Of a stretch of DNA of 64,000 bases, positions 23,901-30,771 are shown in pieces (position 1 is the first letter of the stretch; every line of letters begins with the position of its first letter). The position numbers and the translations under genes were made by a program. Location: assembly GCF_002163625.1 (NCBI RefSeq), contig NZ_CP020892.1, positions 4,154,001-4,218,000 on the forward strand, written 5' to 3'. The notes under the pieces are model-generated. The model saw nothing but the letters and a program-made list of their open reading frames with translations. It searched no databases and was not told the origin of the DNA. The stretch comes from Pseudomonas sp. M30-35. GTDB lineage: Bacteria > Pseudomonadota > Gammaproteobacteria > Pseudomonadales > Pseudomonadaceae.

Positions 23901-26893
23901 TTGCTGTTATCCAGCGAACCACTGCTGAGGTTCAGGCCTTGATCACTGATGATCTTGCCACCCTGATTGTTCAGGGCTTTGCTTAGCTGGATCGTCTGCG
24001 CGCCCACACTGCTGATCGCGCCGCCAGCGTTATCCAACGCGCCAATCTTATGCAGCAACAATGTACCGGCTGCGTTGATTTGGCCGGAGCCGTTGTCGAG
24101 ATCACCGCCCTGTAAATCTGCACTCAAGCTACCGTTGCTAAGCAGCTTGCCTTGACGCTGTACAAGTTGCTGCGCGATGAGTTGCAGGGCGCTTTGCGCA
24201 GAAATCTCACCCGTGCTGTTATTGATAGCACCCGCAGTCAGCGCTAGCGTGTCGCTGCTGGTAATCAGGCCATCTTGGCTGTTATTTAGCGTACCGGTGT
24301 TCAGCACCAGTATTTGTTTACTGGAAATGGTGCCTAGCTTGCTGTTATCCAGTGAACCGCTGCGGATATTCAAGCCTTGCTCACTGATAATCTGGCCACC
24401 CTGATTGTTCAGGGCCTTACTCAAATTGATGACCTGCGCACCACCACTGCCGACTACACCGGCGCTGTTATTTAATGCGCCGAGGTTGTTTAGCGCCACT
24501 GCTGCGGTCGCGCTAATCTGACCCTTGGAATTGTCGAGATCACCGCCTTGCAAGTCTGCACTCAAGGTGCCGTTGCTAAGGAGTTTTCCTTGCTGCTGAG
24601 TAAGCTGCTGTGCCTTTAAATCCAGTGCGGTTTTGGCAGAAAGTTCGCCGCCACTGTTGTTTACAGCACCCGCCGTAAGGGTGAGTTTGTCGCCGCTGAT
24701 CAGGCCATCTTGGCTGTTGTTCAACACGCCTGTGGTTAACAGCAAACCCTGCTTGCTGGAGAGCGTGCCTTTATTGCTGTTATCCAACGAGCCACTGCTG
24801 ATATTCAGGGCTTGATCACTGATAATCTGGCCACCTTGATTGCTCAAGGCGTTGCTCAGTTTAAGGGTTTGCGCACCAGCGCTGCCGATCACTCCGGCGT
24901 TGTTATTCAGCGCGCCGATGTTGTTCAGCGTCAGGCTGCCAGCGGCGTTGATAACGCCACTGCGGTTATCGATATCACCGCCGTTCAGGTCAACGCCGAG
25001 CACGCCACTGCTGAGCAACTTGCCTTGTTGCTGCACCAAATTCTGAGCTTTAAGGTTCAATGCGTTGCGTGCAGATAGTTCACCGCCACTGTTTTCGATA
25101 GCGCCCGCTGTGAGGGTCAGCTTGTCATTGCTGGAAATCAGGCCGTCTTGACTGTTGTTCAACGCGCCAGTGGTTAAGCGTAATTCTTGTTTGCTGGAGA
25201 GCGTGCCCTGTTTGCTGTTATCCAGCGAGCCACTGCTGAGGGTCAGTGCTTGATCACTGATGATCTGGCCACCCTGATTGTTCAGGGCTTTATTCAAACT
25301 TATGGCCTGTGCCCCAGCACTACCAATCACACCCGCCCGGTTATCCAGGGCACCGATATTTTTAAGGGTCAGCGTACTCGCTGAGTTGATTTGGGCATTA
25401 CGGTTATCGAGATCACCGCCTTGCAGGTCGGCGCTCAAGGTGCCGTTGCTAAGCAGTTTGCCCTGACTCTGGATAAGTTGCTGAGCGCTGAGGTTCAAGG
25501 CGTTTTGCGCTGAAAGCTCACCACCGCTGTTGTTGATCGTGCCCGCGTTAATCGTTAGCACGTCACTGCTGGTGACCAGACCACCTTGACTGTTATTCAA
25601 GGAGCCACTGAGCTGCACATCGCCCAGAGAGCTGATTTTGCCTTGACGGTTATCCACAGCCGTCGCACCCACACTGACTCCACGCTTGGCGGTGAGCGTG
25701 CCTTGGTTACTCAGTTGGTTACTATCAACAACCAGATCACGACTAGCAGCCACCGTACCTCGGTTGTTCAGCGTCTGCGCCTGGAGCTTTACATCACCCG
25801 TGCTGTTGCGGCTGTTGTTTGGGTTTACACCTGACTCAATAATTGCGCTGTTGGTTATTTGCGCGCCTTTGAGGGTGACGGCGCCAGCGGCAGCCAAACT
25901 CTGGCTAACGTTAACCGCTTTAGTTGCATCAACATTGACGGTGCCAGCGGCATAGGTTTTACCGGTCAGATCGGCGCTGTCTGCAGCGATTTTCACATTA
26001 CCGCTGGCAGCCGCTTGCCCCAACGTCAGCTTACCTTTGCTATCAATCTGAATATCGCCAGCGCTGGCAGCCATGTTCCCTGCCAGCTTGACACCCACAC
26101 CTTGCTCGGTGCCGACCAGACGGATTGCACCTGCATACATGCCGCCCAACGCCGAGCTGTCGATGGCCATCAGCGGTTTCTCGCTGCCATCTGCTGCCCG
26201 TGCAGTTGCTGCTAAGGTTTCGGCATTTACATCATTGCGCCCGGCAATGATGGTCAGCTTCTTAGCTTGCAGTTCAGCATTCAGTTTGGCGCTGCGGGTG
26301 ATCAGTTCAAACTGCTCGATGTTGCTGGCATTGAGCCCCTGACCTTCAATCGAGATATCACCGCCATCGACTTGAAAGCGGTCCAAGCGACCGTTTTCAA
26401 TAATCGGCTTACCAGTGGTAAGCGTGGCGCGCGGGGTATTGATAAAGCCACAGCCGTTACAGGTAATGCCGTGCGGGTTGGCAACAATGACCCGAGCCGA
26501 TTGCCCGGCAACTTCGGTATACCCTGCAAGATTGGAGCGACTACCGCCGGTAACCTGGTTGAGGATGACCTGCGCCGCTTTGCCGTTAAGGTTGGAGTTA
26601 CCGACAATGATGCCGCCCAACTGAGTGGACTGGGTCTTGTTGGTGGCGTTGTTAAGAATTAAACCGTTGCCACCCACGTTGTAGTCACGAAACTTGTTGT
26701 TCGACAGGCCACTGCCGTTGGGCGTGGCGATATTGACGATAGGTACGCCGTTGCCTGCTTGACCGAGCGAGGTATTACCGCCAGCGGCCTTATCAACCGT
26801 TAACTGGGCAGCAGAAGCAACAATAGGGTTCAGGAACAGAACGCCAGCCAGGATCAAGGCGATGTTCTGATTTAACGGGCTGCGAACGTCCAT
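14960..26893 (-). CDS. cdiA: CdiA: giant two-partner-secretion exoprotein with C-terminal WHH/HNH nuclease toxin
   Basis: A 3977-residue contact-dependent inhibition exoprotein. A short signal peptide (ending about VASAAQ) precedes the TPS secretion domain (about 30-300, with NPHGITCNGCGFINTP near 143). Haemagglutinin repeats follow, including five blocks of about 146 residues between about 420 and 1200. A receptor-binding-like region at about 2080-2430 contains YIYPYN, two tandem QYQNPN units and NYLIETNPELTNLKSFLSSD with LGDGLYEQRLI. A second repeat field (AGNDL/AGRD motifs) runs to about 3360. The tip ends in GYTWHHHQDSGRMQLVPELL followed by GHIGG, the WHH nuclease signature of the HNH/Endo VII group, so DNA is the likely target. 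No VENN motif was found before the tip; a hydrophobic LAIGGGGLLAGKAVL stretch lies there instead. GGAAG precedes the ATG. Confidence 0.93.
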   Translation of the reverse strand: MDVRSPLNQNIALILAGVLFLNPIVASAAQLTVDKAAGGNTSLGQAGNGVPIVNIATPNGSGLSNNKFRDYNVGGNGLILNNATNKTQSTQLGGIIVGNSNLNGKAAQVILNQVTGGSRSNLAGYTEVAGQSARVIVANPHGITCNGCGFINTPRATLTTGKPIIENGRLDRFQVDGGDISIEGQGLNASNIEQFELITRSAKLNAELQAKKLTIIAGRNDVNAETLAATARAADGSEKPLMAIDSSALGGMYAGAIRLVGTEQGVGVKLAGNMAASAGDIQIDSKGKLTLGQAAASGNVKIAADSADLTGKTYAAGTVNVDATKAVNVSQSLAAAGAVTLKGAQITNSAIIESGVNPNNSRNSTGDVKLQAQTLNNRGTVAASRDLVVDSNQLSNQGTLTAKRGVSVGATAVDNRQGKISSLGDVQLSGSLNNSQGGLVTSSDVLTINAGTINNSGGELSAQNALNLSAQQLIQSQGKLLSNGTLSADLQGGDLDNRNAQINSASTLTLKNIGALDNRAGVIGSAGAQAISLNKALNNQGGQIISDQALTLSSGSLDNSKQGTLSSKQELRLTTGALNNSQDGLISSNDKLTLTAGAIENSGGELSARNALNLKAQNLVQQQGKLLSSGVLGVDLNGGDIDNRSGVINAAGSLTLNNIGALNNNAGVIGSAGAQTLKLSNALSNQGGQIISDQALNISSGSLDNSNKGTLSSKQGLLLTTGVLNNSQDGLISGDKLTLTAGAVNNSGGELSAKTALDLKAQQLTQQQGKLLSNGTLSADLQGGDLDNSKGQISATAAVALNNLGALNNSAGVVGSGGAQVINLSKALNNQGGQIISEQGLNIRSGSLDNSKLGTISSKQILVLNTGTLNNSQDGLITSSDTLALTAGAINNSTGEISAQSALQLIAQQLVQRQGKLLSNGSLSADLQGGDLDNGSGQINAAGTLLLHKIGALDNAGGAISSVGAQTIQLSKALNNQGGKIISDQGLNLSSGSLDNSNKGTISSKQELELTTGTLNNSQDGLITSNDKLTLTAGAVNNDGGELSAKTALALTAQQLTQQQGKLLSNGSLSADLQGGDLDNNLGQISAAGTVALNNLGALNNNAGVVGSAGAQTIELSKALSNQGGRIISEQGLNISSASLDNSKQGTISSQKVLELTTGALDNSQDGLITSRDKVSLIAGVVNNSGGELSAQNSLSLKVKQLIQQQGRLVSQDQLTLDLAKGDLDNSGGLIAATGQLLLNNLGAVNNSSKGEISSQQSFDLKAKSLDNSGQGLVLSAGQLNVSGTTLSNRDRGLLSGWQGVTVSGGSLDNSQLGTVSSRDGQLDIQLTGALNNSEQGALVSKGDQQLNAASLNNDNGIVSTDGAINLELTAALNNQHKGLINAGKTLGIKAGAIDNRGGQLLTGANLLLAATSLDNRAGKLSGNGSLDLTLSGLLNNSQKGQLASAGDLLIKAASVNNTAGSLISQQALQLNAGSLSNNLSGTLAANNDLTVTLTGALNNSADGLIYSRDKTLALTAASLNNNAGSLQGKTALNLNITNAVSNQNGRIGTQAGNLDISAASLDNSASGVINSLGGWLKLQLTGLFNNRTGTTQGQSLDIRSGDLDNSAGHLAATVGNSQIVAKAMNNSAGGLFAGDELNVTATTFNNQAGKVGASQIDFGLSGALTNNQGLIEANQLFKLAATGINNEQGKLRSLGVSGSSVLSGILLNNRNGTIEAANRDLSLTFTGMNNASGTVSHVGVGGLALNISSALPDNTAGKLSSNGLLSLTANNWTNNGLVQASQLKLNIANLTQGASGKLLASQSLIGTGGTWLNDGQISSDASLNVNLTGGYSGKGSLVSLADLTLKAASLNLNNSASRVAGGADSTLTLGSLNNLGRLTSAGDLNLSATNLTNNGTLGSAENLTLNATTLRNENGLIFSGGDMALYANSLTNRFADVYSLGDITVAKNAAGARSALLENISATIESSGDMSLNANALINRKDVFSLVQEQVSGQMSVKCYDCGGDHHNVDYIATEVFNSELKEDSPSAYLLSGRDLRIVAGTLENQYSTLAASNDLSITADSLDNIGAQLGQATRVRTWNTGRVTDGTDERFRDNYIYPYNVASLPKELPLSALSRWQLLSDVTEAVSNEVAASAIIQAGGLASLTIAGELNNSVVTYQSLNAGTDKVQDSGVTKSVVPVVVNLNPQLPPDLTQKQIDPLTLPGFSLPTGDNGLFRLSDLGQQATQVSNGGAVGPVTGSTVSDVTLGALGQAQYQNPNTVTVGANQAQAQAQPTQYQNPNIVAVDSTYAQAQALPITYRPAGTPNYLIETNPELTNLKSFLSSDYLLGELGYDPDRLQMRLGDGLYEQRLIREAIQARTGQRFIDGLTSDDAMFRYLMNNAIASKDPLNLSLGVSLNAEQVAALTHDIVWMETRIVNGQSVLVPVLYMAQVDNRLAPNGALIQGRDVALISGSELNNQGTLRASNNLSATASNIGNSGLLEAGNRLDLLATGSINNTAGGIINGRDVSITALTGDILNERTVSGYGFNGRNASQYGSVVDNAARIEAGRDLTIQAGRDLVNIGGSLQSGGNARLTADRDVVIGAAQEVSGQVRKDRRHFWSQDSVTQHGSSVDIKGDLNASADRDLAVVASELRAGNDLSLNAGNDLTLASASNDSSSEYHYKRSSKKIDKVDSSSQQQGSLIQAGNNLSLGAGSDLTLIASSAEAGNDTALNAGQDINILSAKDESSHFYFKKKKGSFGRKSSKQSESYDSSNVASSVSAGNNLTLNTSIGQDGSLSIDGGRDVNVIGSELTAGNDLTIGATGDVAILSGVEEHGSYTKKSKSGFLGLSGSGKSQLKTQATQVASELSGGNDVVVAAGNDIRLRASSAAAGNDVVLRSGLIDETGDINLVAANDTAYSLTKQYKKKPGVSISDSFVSVASAKKAGQEAQSSTSVGSQVAANRDANLQAERDINVLGSGISAGRNVSLDAGRDVNVAAAQNSNSQNDWETKKQIGVSVSGDDNGITAFVGGERIGEKERQLQTTSATSQISAGNDLSVAAGRDINQIGSDLIAGNDIGLQAGRNISIGAAQETLLSEAQRSEQREGLSGTVSHNFGSTKDALSNAGKGENNTSKASSSLKAVDSVSQFMSGPTADGRTGNSQQTSSIQTIESSNRGSTLKAGNDLSLSAGNNVTIQGGQLQAGRDISVKGRDITVDVAHGSVSQQRDQSQSWSGGTGGSTGGFKAGIGASHGVASENDVIGTSTVSELAAGRDIKLQASNDLALIGAQAQAEREINLSAGNDLHISAAQNESNSDSDRRNAGGEVGLTFGSEGIGVYASVNVGKGNLERIAERQQEAYLYAGDRLSFNSGADTTIAGAQLQGGDVVGRVGGDLLVSSLPDTGTVEGKQYDLSATVTLGPGSGVSGSVGYGETNGKTNWVNNQTSILADDRLDIRTGGHTQLDGALLASDTGNLKLDTGTLGFSDIAGQDKEHSYYLNVGGSYSKGKGTQQDSSQVGKGNEGESGWSVEGYEYDKDRQQVVRATVGDGEIVVRNDAETGEDSTSGLNRDVDKAFEITKDSEERTDLYVTDRSLKEVAALAVKVSKEIQAQLVNTDQIPASATRLLGEDRALTVAKNLVRHGLSPEALKGLSPEATQRLSDWADKAEYANNTVIDYGDSDSGTTSSGRDVNGVLVLDDQTTTGRPRTSGEAFLRSTASFQSYLGTLPLEQVEIALIGMQALMGPVKAAVSLAGGLLSNSLVGDKIDALKEYAAVGTTAGLISEERTEVQEEHDYAKQEYADGNKNFDDGDIYVLASKFLINLAIGGGGLLAGKAVLKGAKGKGSQAPYNSQTSRNELESTYGRDNVVSTTVPPVDGRNVHLAGQRHPVTGVVFDNKGFPIFDDVTAFDTRISIDTFKSASYEGQMKLATKDLSGAIQQGQVRASSFTAKQLQQISAGAKKIDGYTWHHHQDSGRMQLVPELLHKKTGHIGGEAMGGGM
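23300..25630 (-). repeat. Tandem repeats of 435-438 bp inside cdiA
   Basis: The word CACC(C/T)TGATT recurs at 23521, 23959, 24397, 24832 and 25270, a period of 435-438 bp (145-146 codons). Each unit encodes NNSQDGLI...GGELSA...GKLLSNG...DLDN...NNAGVVGS...NQGGQIIS...SLDNSKQGT. Five good copies and a diverged sixth are present. Similarity at the DNA level suggests recent expansion or ongoing homogenisation. Confidence 0.85.
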
Positions 26894-26986
26894 GAATTAA
26901 GCTTCCTAAAGTTACTCTGCGCGATGCAAAACGATTGACTTGAACCAGCACGACATCTGTAGCGGCTTTCTCAGAAAGACCTAAAG

Positions 26987-27649
26987 TCAGTCAGTACCGA
27001 ACTTTGGCGAACGAGGACCATAAAGCAGCCCCCCTGGCTGACCTGCACTTAACAACCGCGCACTGGTCACCCCAGCAATAGGATAAGCAGCATCCTCTAC
27101 CGAGCTGTTGATGACCTGTGTAACCACTGCGGTAACCAGCATGCCAACCAACCCACCGCCGCTATTGGAGTTGCCTTCTTGACTTGAGGCGGTTGCGGTT
27201 CGCGTCCAAAGCGTGGTGCCGGTATCCAGATCTACCAGCTTGGCGCTGGCCGTCACCGCAGTGACGCTTCTTATTACCTGATATTGAGTACCGTACTCAC
27301 TCACAGACAGATACAACGCGGCATCAGCACCGAAAATCTCACGCAACTTTGCCGCGGGAAGCTGGTGAATATCTGCCGGGTTACTCAGGCCGTTCTGGCG
27401 GAATGTTTCATCCACAAGCGCGACTGGCACCACGTAATAGCCGGCTTCTGCAAGGGGATAAGTCAACTGCGAAAGCATGCTGTAGGTGGCTTTCACATCG
27501 GGTGACTCGTTCAGCGGTGGCAACACAAGAATAGAGCGCGGACTCGATTGTTTGAACGCGGAATAGTCAACACTCTGGATGGGGGCACAGCCACTGGCTG
27601 CGACCATCAGCACAAGTACTACCGATGCCTTTAGTAGACGAATAAGCAT
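26987..27649 (-). CDS. DUF799 (GNA1162-type) outer-membrane lipoprotein
   Basis: A 220-residue lipoprotein with signal peptide and lipobox AASGC near residue 20, then SPRSILVLPPLNESPDVKATYSMLSQLTYPLAEAGYYVVPVALVDETFR, the DUF799 core. Members include the Neisseria lipoprotein GNA1162, whose fold resembles secretion-associated TolB-like domains. The ATG shares one base with the stop of the DUF4810 gene (TGATG), so the two are coupled; GGAG lies upstream. It is third of a CsgG-DUF4810-DUF799 trio, a known gene set of unclear function, here placed between cdiB and cdiA. Confidence 0.85.
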   Translation of the reverse strand: MLIRLLKASVVLVLMVAASGCAPIQSVDYSAFKQSSPRSILVLPPLNESPDVKATYSMLSQLTYPLAEAGYYVVPVALVDETFRQNGLSNPADIHQLPAAKLREIFGADAALYLSVSEYGTQYQVIRSVTAVTASAKLVDLDTGTTLWTRTATASSQEGNSNSGGGLVGMLVTAVVTQVINSSVEDAAYPIAGVTSARLLSAGQPGGLLYGPRSPKFGTD

Positions 27650-28002
27650 CACTGGGCCGCTCCTTTTGCGTTTTCCATCAAGAAGTCCATATAAGCGGTC
27701 GACTCAGGGAAAAGTTGTTTCTCGGTATTGAACTCAGCCATCATCTGGTCATCCTTGCCAAGCCCCATATAAAGCATGCCCAACTGAGCGTGATACCCAG
27801 GAGGGACGGCACCATCCTTGGCTTTGATTTTTTCCAGGTCGGCTTCTAACACTTCGACTTGAGCCTGCTGAGGCTCACCCTTGAAATAGCCATGCACCTG
27901 AGTTTGATAGCCTTCCCACTGGTACAGCGTTTGTCTCGGCGCTGCACAGCCAGCAAGAAAAATACTGATCATCACAACTACACCCAGCACTACTTTTGTC
28001 AT
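27649..28002 (-). CDS. DUF4810 lipoprotein
   Basis: A 117-residue lipoprotein with lipobox LAGC near residue 19 and a helical TPR-like body (YQWEGYQTQVHGYFKGEPQQAQVEVLEADLEK, then PGYHAQLGMLYMGLGKDDQMMAEFNTEKQLFPES). DUF4810 proteins regularly accompany CsgG-like and DUF799 lipoproteins. It follows the CsgG-like gene after 31 bases and is coupled to DUF799. It is presumably an adaptor of an outer-membrane complex; no activity is known. Confidence 0.85.
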   Translation of the reverse strand: MTKVVLGVVVMISIFLAGCAAPRQTLYQWEGYQTQVHGYFKGEPQQAQVEVLEADLEKIKAKDGAVPPGYHAQLGMLYMGLGKDDQMMAEFNTEKQLFPESTAYMDFLMENAKGAAQ

Positions 28003-28033
28003 CTCTGTTGCTCCTTATTGTTGTTTTAAGGGT

Positions 28034-28717
28034 TCAGTTGCGTGCGTTCCAGGCGCCACTATCAACCGCTTTAACCAGCTTGTTCACGGCCTCGCGAACA
28101 GCTAGATCAAGCACTTTTCCATTCAGGGTTGAGTCATAGCTGGCAGTCCCGCCAAAGCCGACGATTTCACGATTAGAAAGCGCATATTCCCCAGCACCTA
28201 AAGTGGAATAAACCACTTCAGATGTGCTGATATTGACAATATTCAGTGCCACCTTGGCGTACGCCACTTGCGTCTTGGCGCGACCCAATATGCCGAACAG
28301 TTGGCGGTCACCGGTTTCCTTACGACCAAACTCAGTGACATCCCCGGTCACCACAAAATCGGCACCTTTCAAACGTTGCGACTGCCCCTTGATCTCAGCT
28401 TCACGCTGGATTTCAACCATGTTGTCTCGGTCGAGCACATTGAAGCGGTTGGTCTGCTGCAGATGGGTGATGAGAATGGTTTTAGCCTGGCCACCGAGGC
28501 GATCTACGCCATCGGAGAAAATCCCGCGCATGTAGCTTGAACGATTGTCGAACTTGCCTACTGCAATGGGTGCGCGCGGGCCACTGTAGGCACTGCTGAC
28601 GCTTTCAACTTGCGCGGTTGGCATGCTGCGCGATGTCTCTGTAGCGCAACCTGACAGCCCCATTAGAAGGGTCAAACTGACAAGTAACGGCAGGCTGTTT
28701 CTTAGGGTGATACGCAT
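28034..28717 (-). CDS. CsgG-family outer-membrane lipoprotein
   Basis: A 227-residue lipoprotein with lipobox LSGC near residue 23 and the CsgG fold: IAVGKFDNRSSYMRGIFSDGVDRLGGQAKTILITHLQQTNRFNVLDRDNM, GADFVVTGDVTEFGR and a C-terminal NKLVKAV helix. CsgG itself is the curli secretion pore; related proteins accompany DUF4810 and DUF799 without curli. No csgABEF genes are nearby. ATG 28717 has AAGGA upstream and lies 35 bases after the cdiB stop, so it belongs to the cdi operon. It may form or stabilise an outer-membrane channel, which is inference. Confidence 0.87.
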   Translation of the reverse strand: MRITLRNSLPLLVSLTLLMGLSGCATETSRSMPTAQVESVSSAYSGPRAPIAVGKFDNRSSYMRGIFSDGVDRLGGQAKTILITHLQQTNRFNVLDRDNMVEIQREAEIKGQSQRLKGADFVVTGDVTEFGRKETGDRQLFGILGRAKTQVAYAKVALNIVNISTSEVVYSTLGAGEYALSNREIVGFGGTASYDSTLNGKVLDLAVREAVNKLVKAVDSGAWNARN

Positions 28718-28752
28718 ATATAAATCCTTATAAAAACTAATCTGTGGGGGTC

Positions 28753-30447
28753 TCAGAAAAACAAATCCACGCGGAAATAAACCGGGAGCTCTCGGCGCTC
28801 GATACTGTCCGGGCGCTCAAGTGAGCGGGCAAAGCTAACGCTGGCGGCAAAGTTTTCACCGCGCGTATTGAATTCAATTGAGTTACCCGTCAGCCGGCCA
28901 CGGTTTAGCGAGTTGTAGCGGTCGCCATGAATAACCCCAACGTCATAGGCAAATGTGGCGCCGTACTCATAAACCCAGGGCTGCAAAGGCGCCCAGGTCA
29001 CGGGGCGGCGCCAACGCAACTGGTTGCGCCAGTAGCCGCCGGTATCACCCGAAATCGATTGATCTTTAAAACCGCGAACCGAACTCAAACCACCAATGCT
29101 GATGCGCTGCGCACTGTAGAGCACGTCTTCACTTTTTTGCCCGGTGGCAAGGCTGTCGAAACTAAAGCGCTCACCCCACAACTCAAACGGTTGCAGGTAA
29201 CTCAAGGTCAGGGTGTATTTGTTGTATCGCGCCACGGGTTCGGCGCCATGTGGGTCGCCGTCACCTTGAGCATCCAGTGCGCCAATCCCCTGCTGCCAAC
29301 CTGCATCGAGGTTGATAAAAGCGGAGCCAATACGGCGGCCATGGTTAAACCCCAGCTGGGTTTCGGTCAGCCGGGTGCTGGAGACGTCAATCAAGTTGTT
29401 ATCGATATAGTTACGGGTATCCAGGCGGCTTAAACCAAAGCTGACCGAAGTTTTGCTGAGGTTGTCGCGGTGCAATACTCGCTCACCGGCAAACTGGTGC
29501 GTTTTGGTGTCGCCATCGGAGACGAAGTCGAAACCGTTGGATTGGTTTCGGGCTCGGTAATAACTTTGGCTGTAGCTGTATGAAAAGGTCCACCAGCCAT
29601 AAGGGATGCTGTAGTAAATACTTTGGTTATCTGAGTGGCGCCACTGATCACTGACGATGTCGTTGCTCGCCCGCAAACTCAGTTGATCCGCCAGCCCAAG
29701 CGGGCTGTCCCAGTCGAACCCGAGCCCGACTTGTTGCTCACCGGTGCTTTTGTCACCATCGTTATGCCGATTAGCCGATACACGCCAGGGCTTAACCTTG
29801 GCGCCTTTGATCAGAACCCGACTGCCACCAACTGCCTCTCCTGGAACCAGCTCAAGTTCGGCCTGACGCGATGGCAGCCGGTTCAATTGATCGACTAACT
29901 GTTCAAGCTCGCGCAGATCAAGAATCTCACCGTTCTCACCCGGAAAGGTCATGCCAAGTTCACGCTCGGAGGCCACACCAGAACTGTCCAGGCCTTCAAG
30001 TTGACCCTCCACAACAATGACCTGAAGTGTGCCGCTGGATAAATCCTGCTGCGGCAGGTAGGCGCGCGTGGTGACGTAACCACGATTCAAGTAGTGAGTG
30101 GTGATGGCTTTGAGCAGGTCATTGAGCTGAGTGACGCCCAAGCATTGGTCAATGTACGGCGTCAGCAATTGCGTGCTCTGCGAAGCACTTAGGTGCTCGG
30201 CGCCCTGGAGGTCGATGCGCTTGATATCAAAGCATTGTGCGTCCGGGTCTACAGCCTGAGGCTTGGGCGCCTCGACCTTTCCCGGCAACTGCTGGAGCGT
30301 CTCTAGGCGCTTTTGCTGCTCATCGAGCAAGCGTTCCTGACGATCCCGTATTAGATCGCGGTCGCCTGGCGACTGCGGTGTTTGGGCATAGACAGCCGAC
30401 GCGCCCAGCACCCCAAGAAGCCAACAATAGCGTACGACGGAATACAT
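28753..30447 (-). CDS. cdiB: CdiB/ShlB/FhaC-type outer-membrane transporter
   Basis: A 564-residue Omp85-superfamily TpsB pore. Signal peptide to about residue 21 (VYAQ), plug helix region rich in Gln/Glu/Arg (RDRQERLLDEQQKRLETLQQ), two POTRA domains at about 70-220 (CFDIKRIDLQGAEHLS; GYVTTRAYLPQQDL), then a 16-strand barrel with the VRGFKDQ motif near residue 461 and a terminal aromatic strand FRVDLFF. It recognises the TPS domain of CdiA and exports it. It is first gene of the operon cdiB-csgG-DUF4810-DUF799-cdiA-cdiI. ATG 30447 follows AAGGGA. Confidence 0.93.
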   Translation of the reverse strand: MYSVVRYCWLLGVLGASAVYAQTPQSPGDRDLIRDRQERLLDEQQKRLETLQQLPGKVEAPKPQAVDPDAQCFDIKRIDLQGAEHLSASQSTQLLTPYIDQCLGVTQLNDLLKAITTHYLNRGYVTTRAYLPQQDLSSGTLQVIVVEGQLEGLDSSGVASERELGMTFPGENGEILDLRELEQLVDQLNRLPSRQAELELVPGEAVGGSRVLIKGAKVKPWRVSANRHNDGDKSTGEQQVGLGFDWDSPLGLADQLSLRASNDIVSDQWRHSDNQSIYYSIPYGWWTFSYSYSQSYYRARNQSNGFDFVSDGDTKTHQFAGERVLHRDNLSKTSVSFGLSRLDTRNYIDNNLIDVSSTRLTETQLGFNHGRRIGSAFINLDAGWQQGIGALDAQGDGDPHGAEPVARYNKYTLTLSYLQPFELWGERFSFDSLATGQKSEDVLYSAQRISIGGLSSVRGFKDQSISGDTGGYWRNQLRWRRPVTWAPLQPWVYEYGATFAYDVGVIHGDRYNSLNRGRLTGNSIEFNTRGENFAASVSFARSLERPDSIERRELPVYFRVDLFF

Positions 30448-30771
30448 AAACTCAATCCCTTGAATGAAGGCACAATGATATCAAAACATTGACAGGCGCC
30501 GACATTAACATGAAGAAAAAGTTCAATCACAAGGAAATAAGTGAATATGTGATATAGGACCAGGACTAAAGTGATGTCCATCCGAAAGTCAGGCTAAGCA
30601 GAGCGACTCCGAAATGTCCGCTTGAACGCAGATGCGCTGTTAGGCGCACTAGACAAGGGTTAGCGACGTTAACTGTTGCGACCTTGCCGCCACTGGCGCC
30701 AGCCATCGCCGGAATCCACAACGCTTAAACAAAAAAACCGGCACTAGGCCGGTTTTTTGTTTAGCGCCAGG
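30448..30771. other. Gene-free stretch between cdiB and speA
   Basis: It must hold the cdi operon promoter, read leftward. The AT-rich part (about 30470-30570) has several weak -35/-10-like words, none convincing. The speA-side terminator lies at 30731-30759. No coding frame is supported. Confidence 0.55.
30731..30759 (-). terminator. Terminator after speA, probably bidirectional
   Basis: AAAAAACCGGC / GCCGGTTTTTT with a short ACTAG loop, flanked by A-run and T-run, 12 bases beyond the speA stop. It can work on either strand. Confidence 0.9.

Noticed and set aside
15000..26700. Many plus-strand frames of 60-150 codons opposite cdiA
   Set aside because: They repeat with the period of the cdiA repeats and are low-complexity antisense translations.
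30448..30570. Promoter of the cdi operon
   Set aside because: Several AT-rich words fit poorly to -35/-10 consensus; no single pair stands out enough to annotate.
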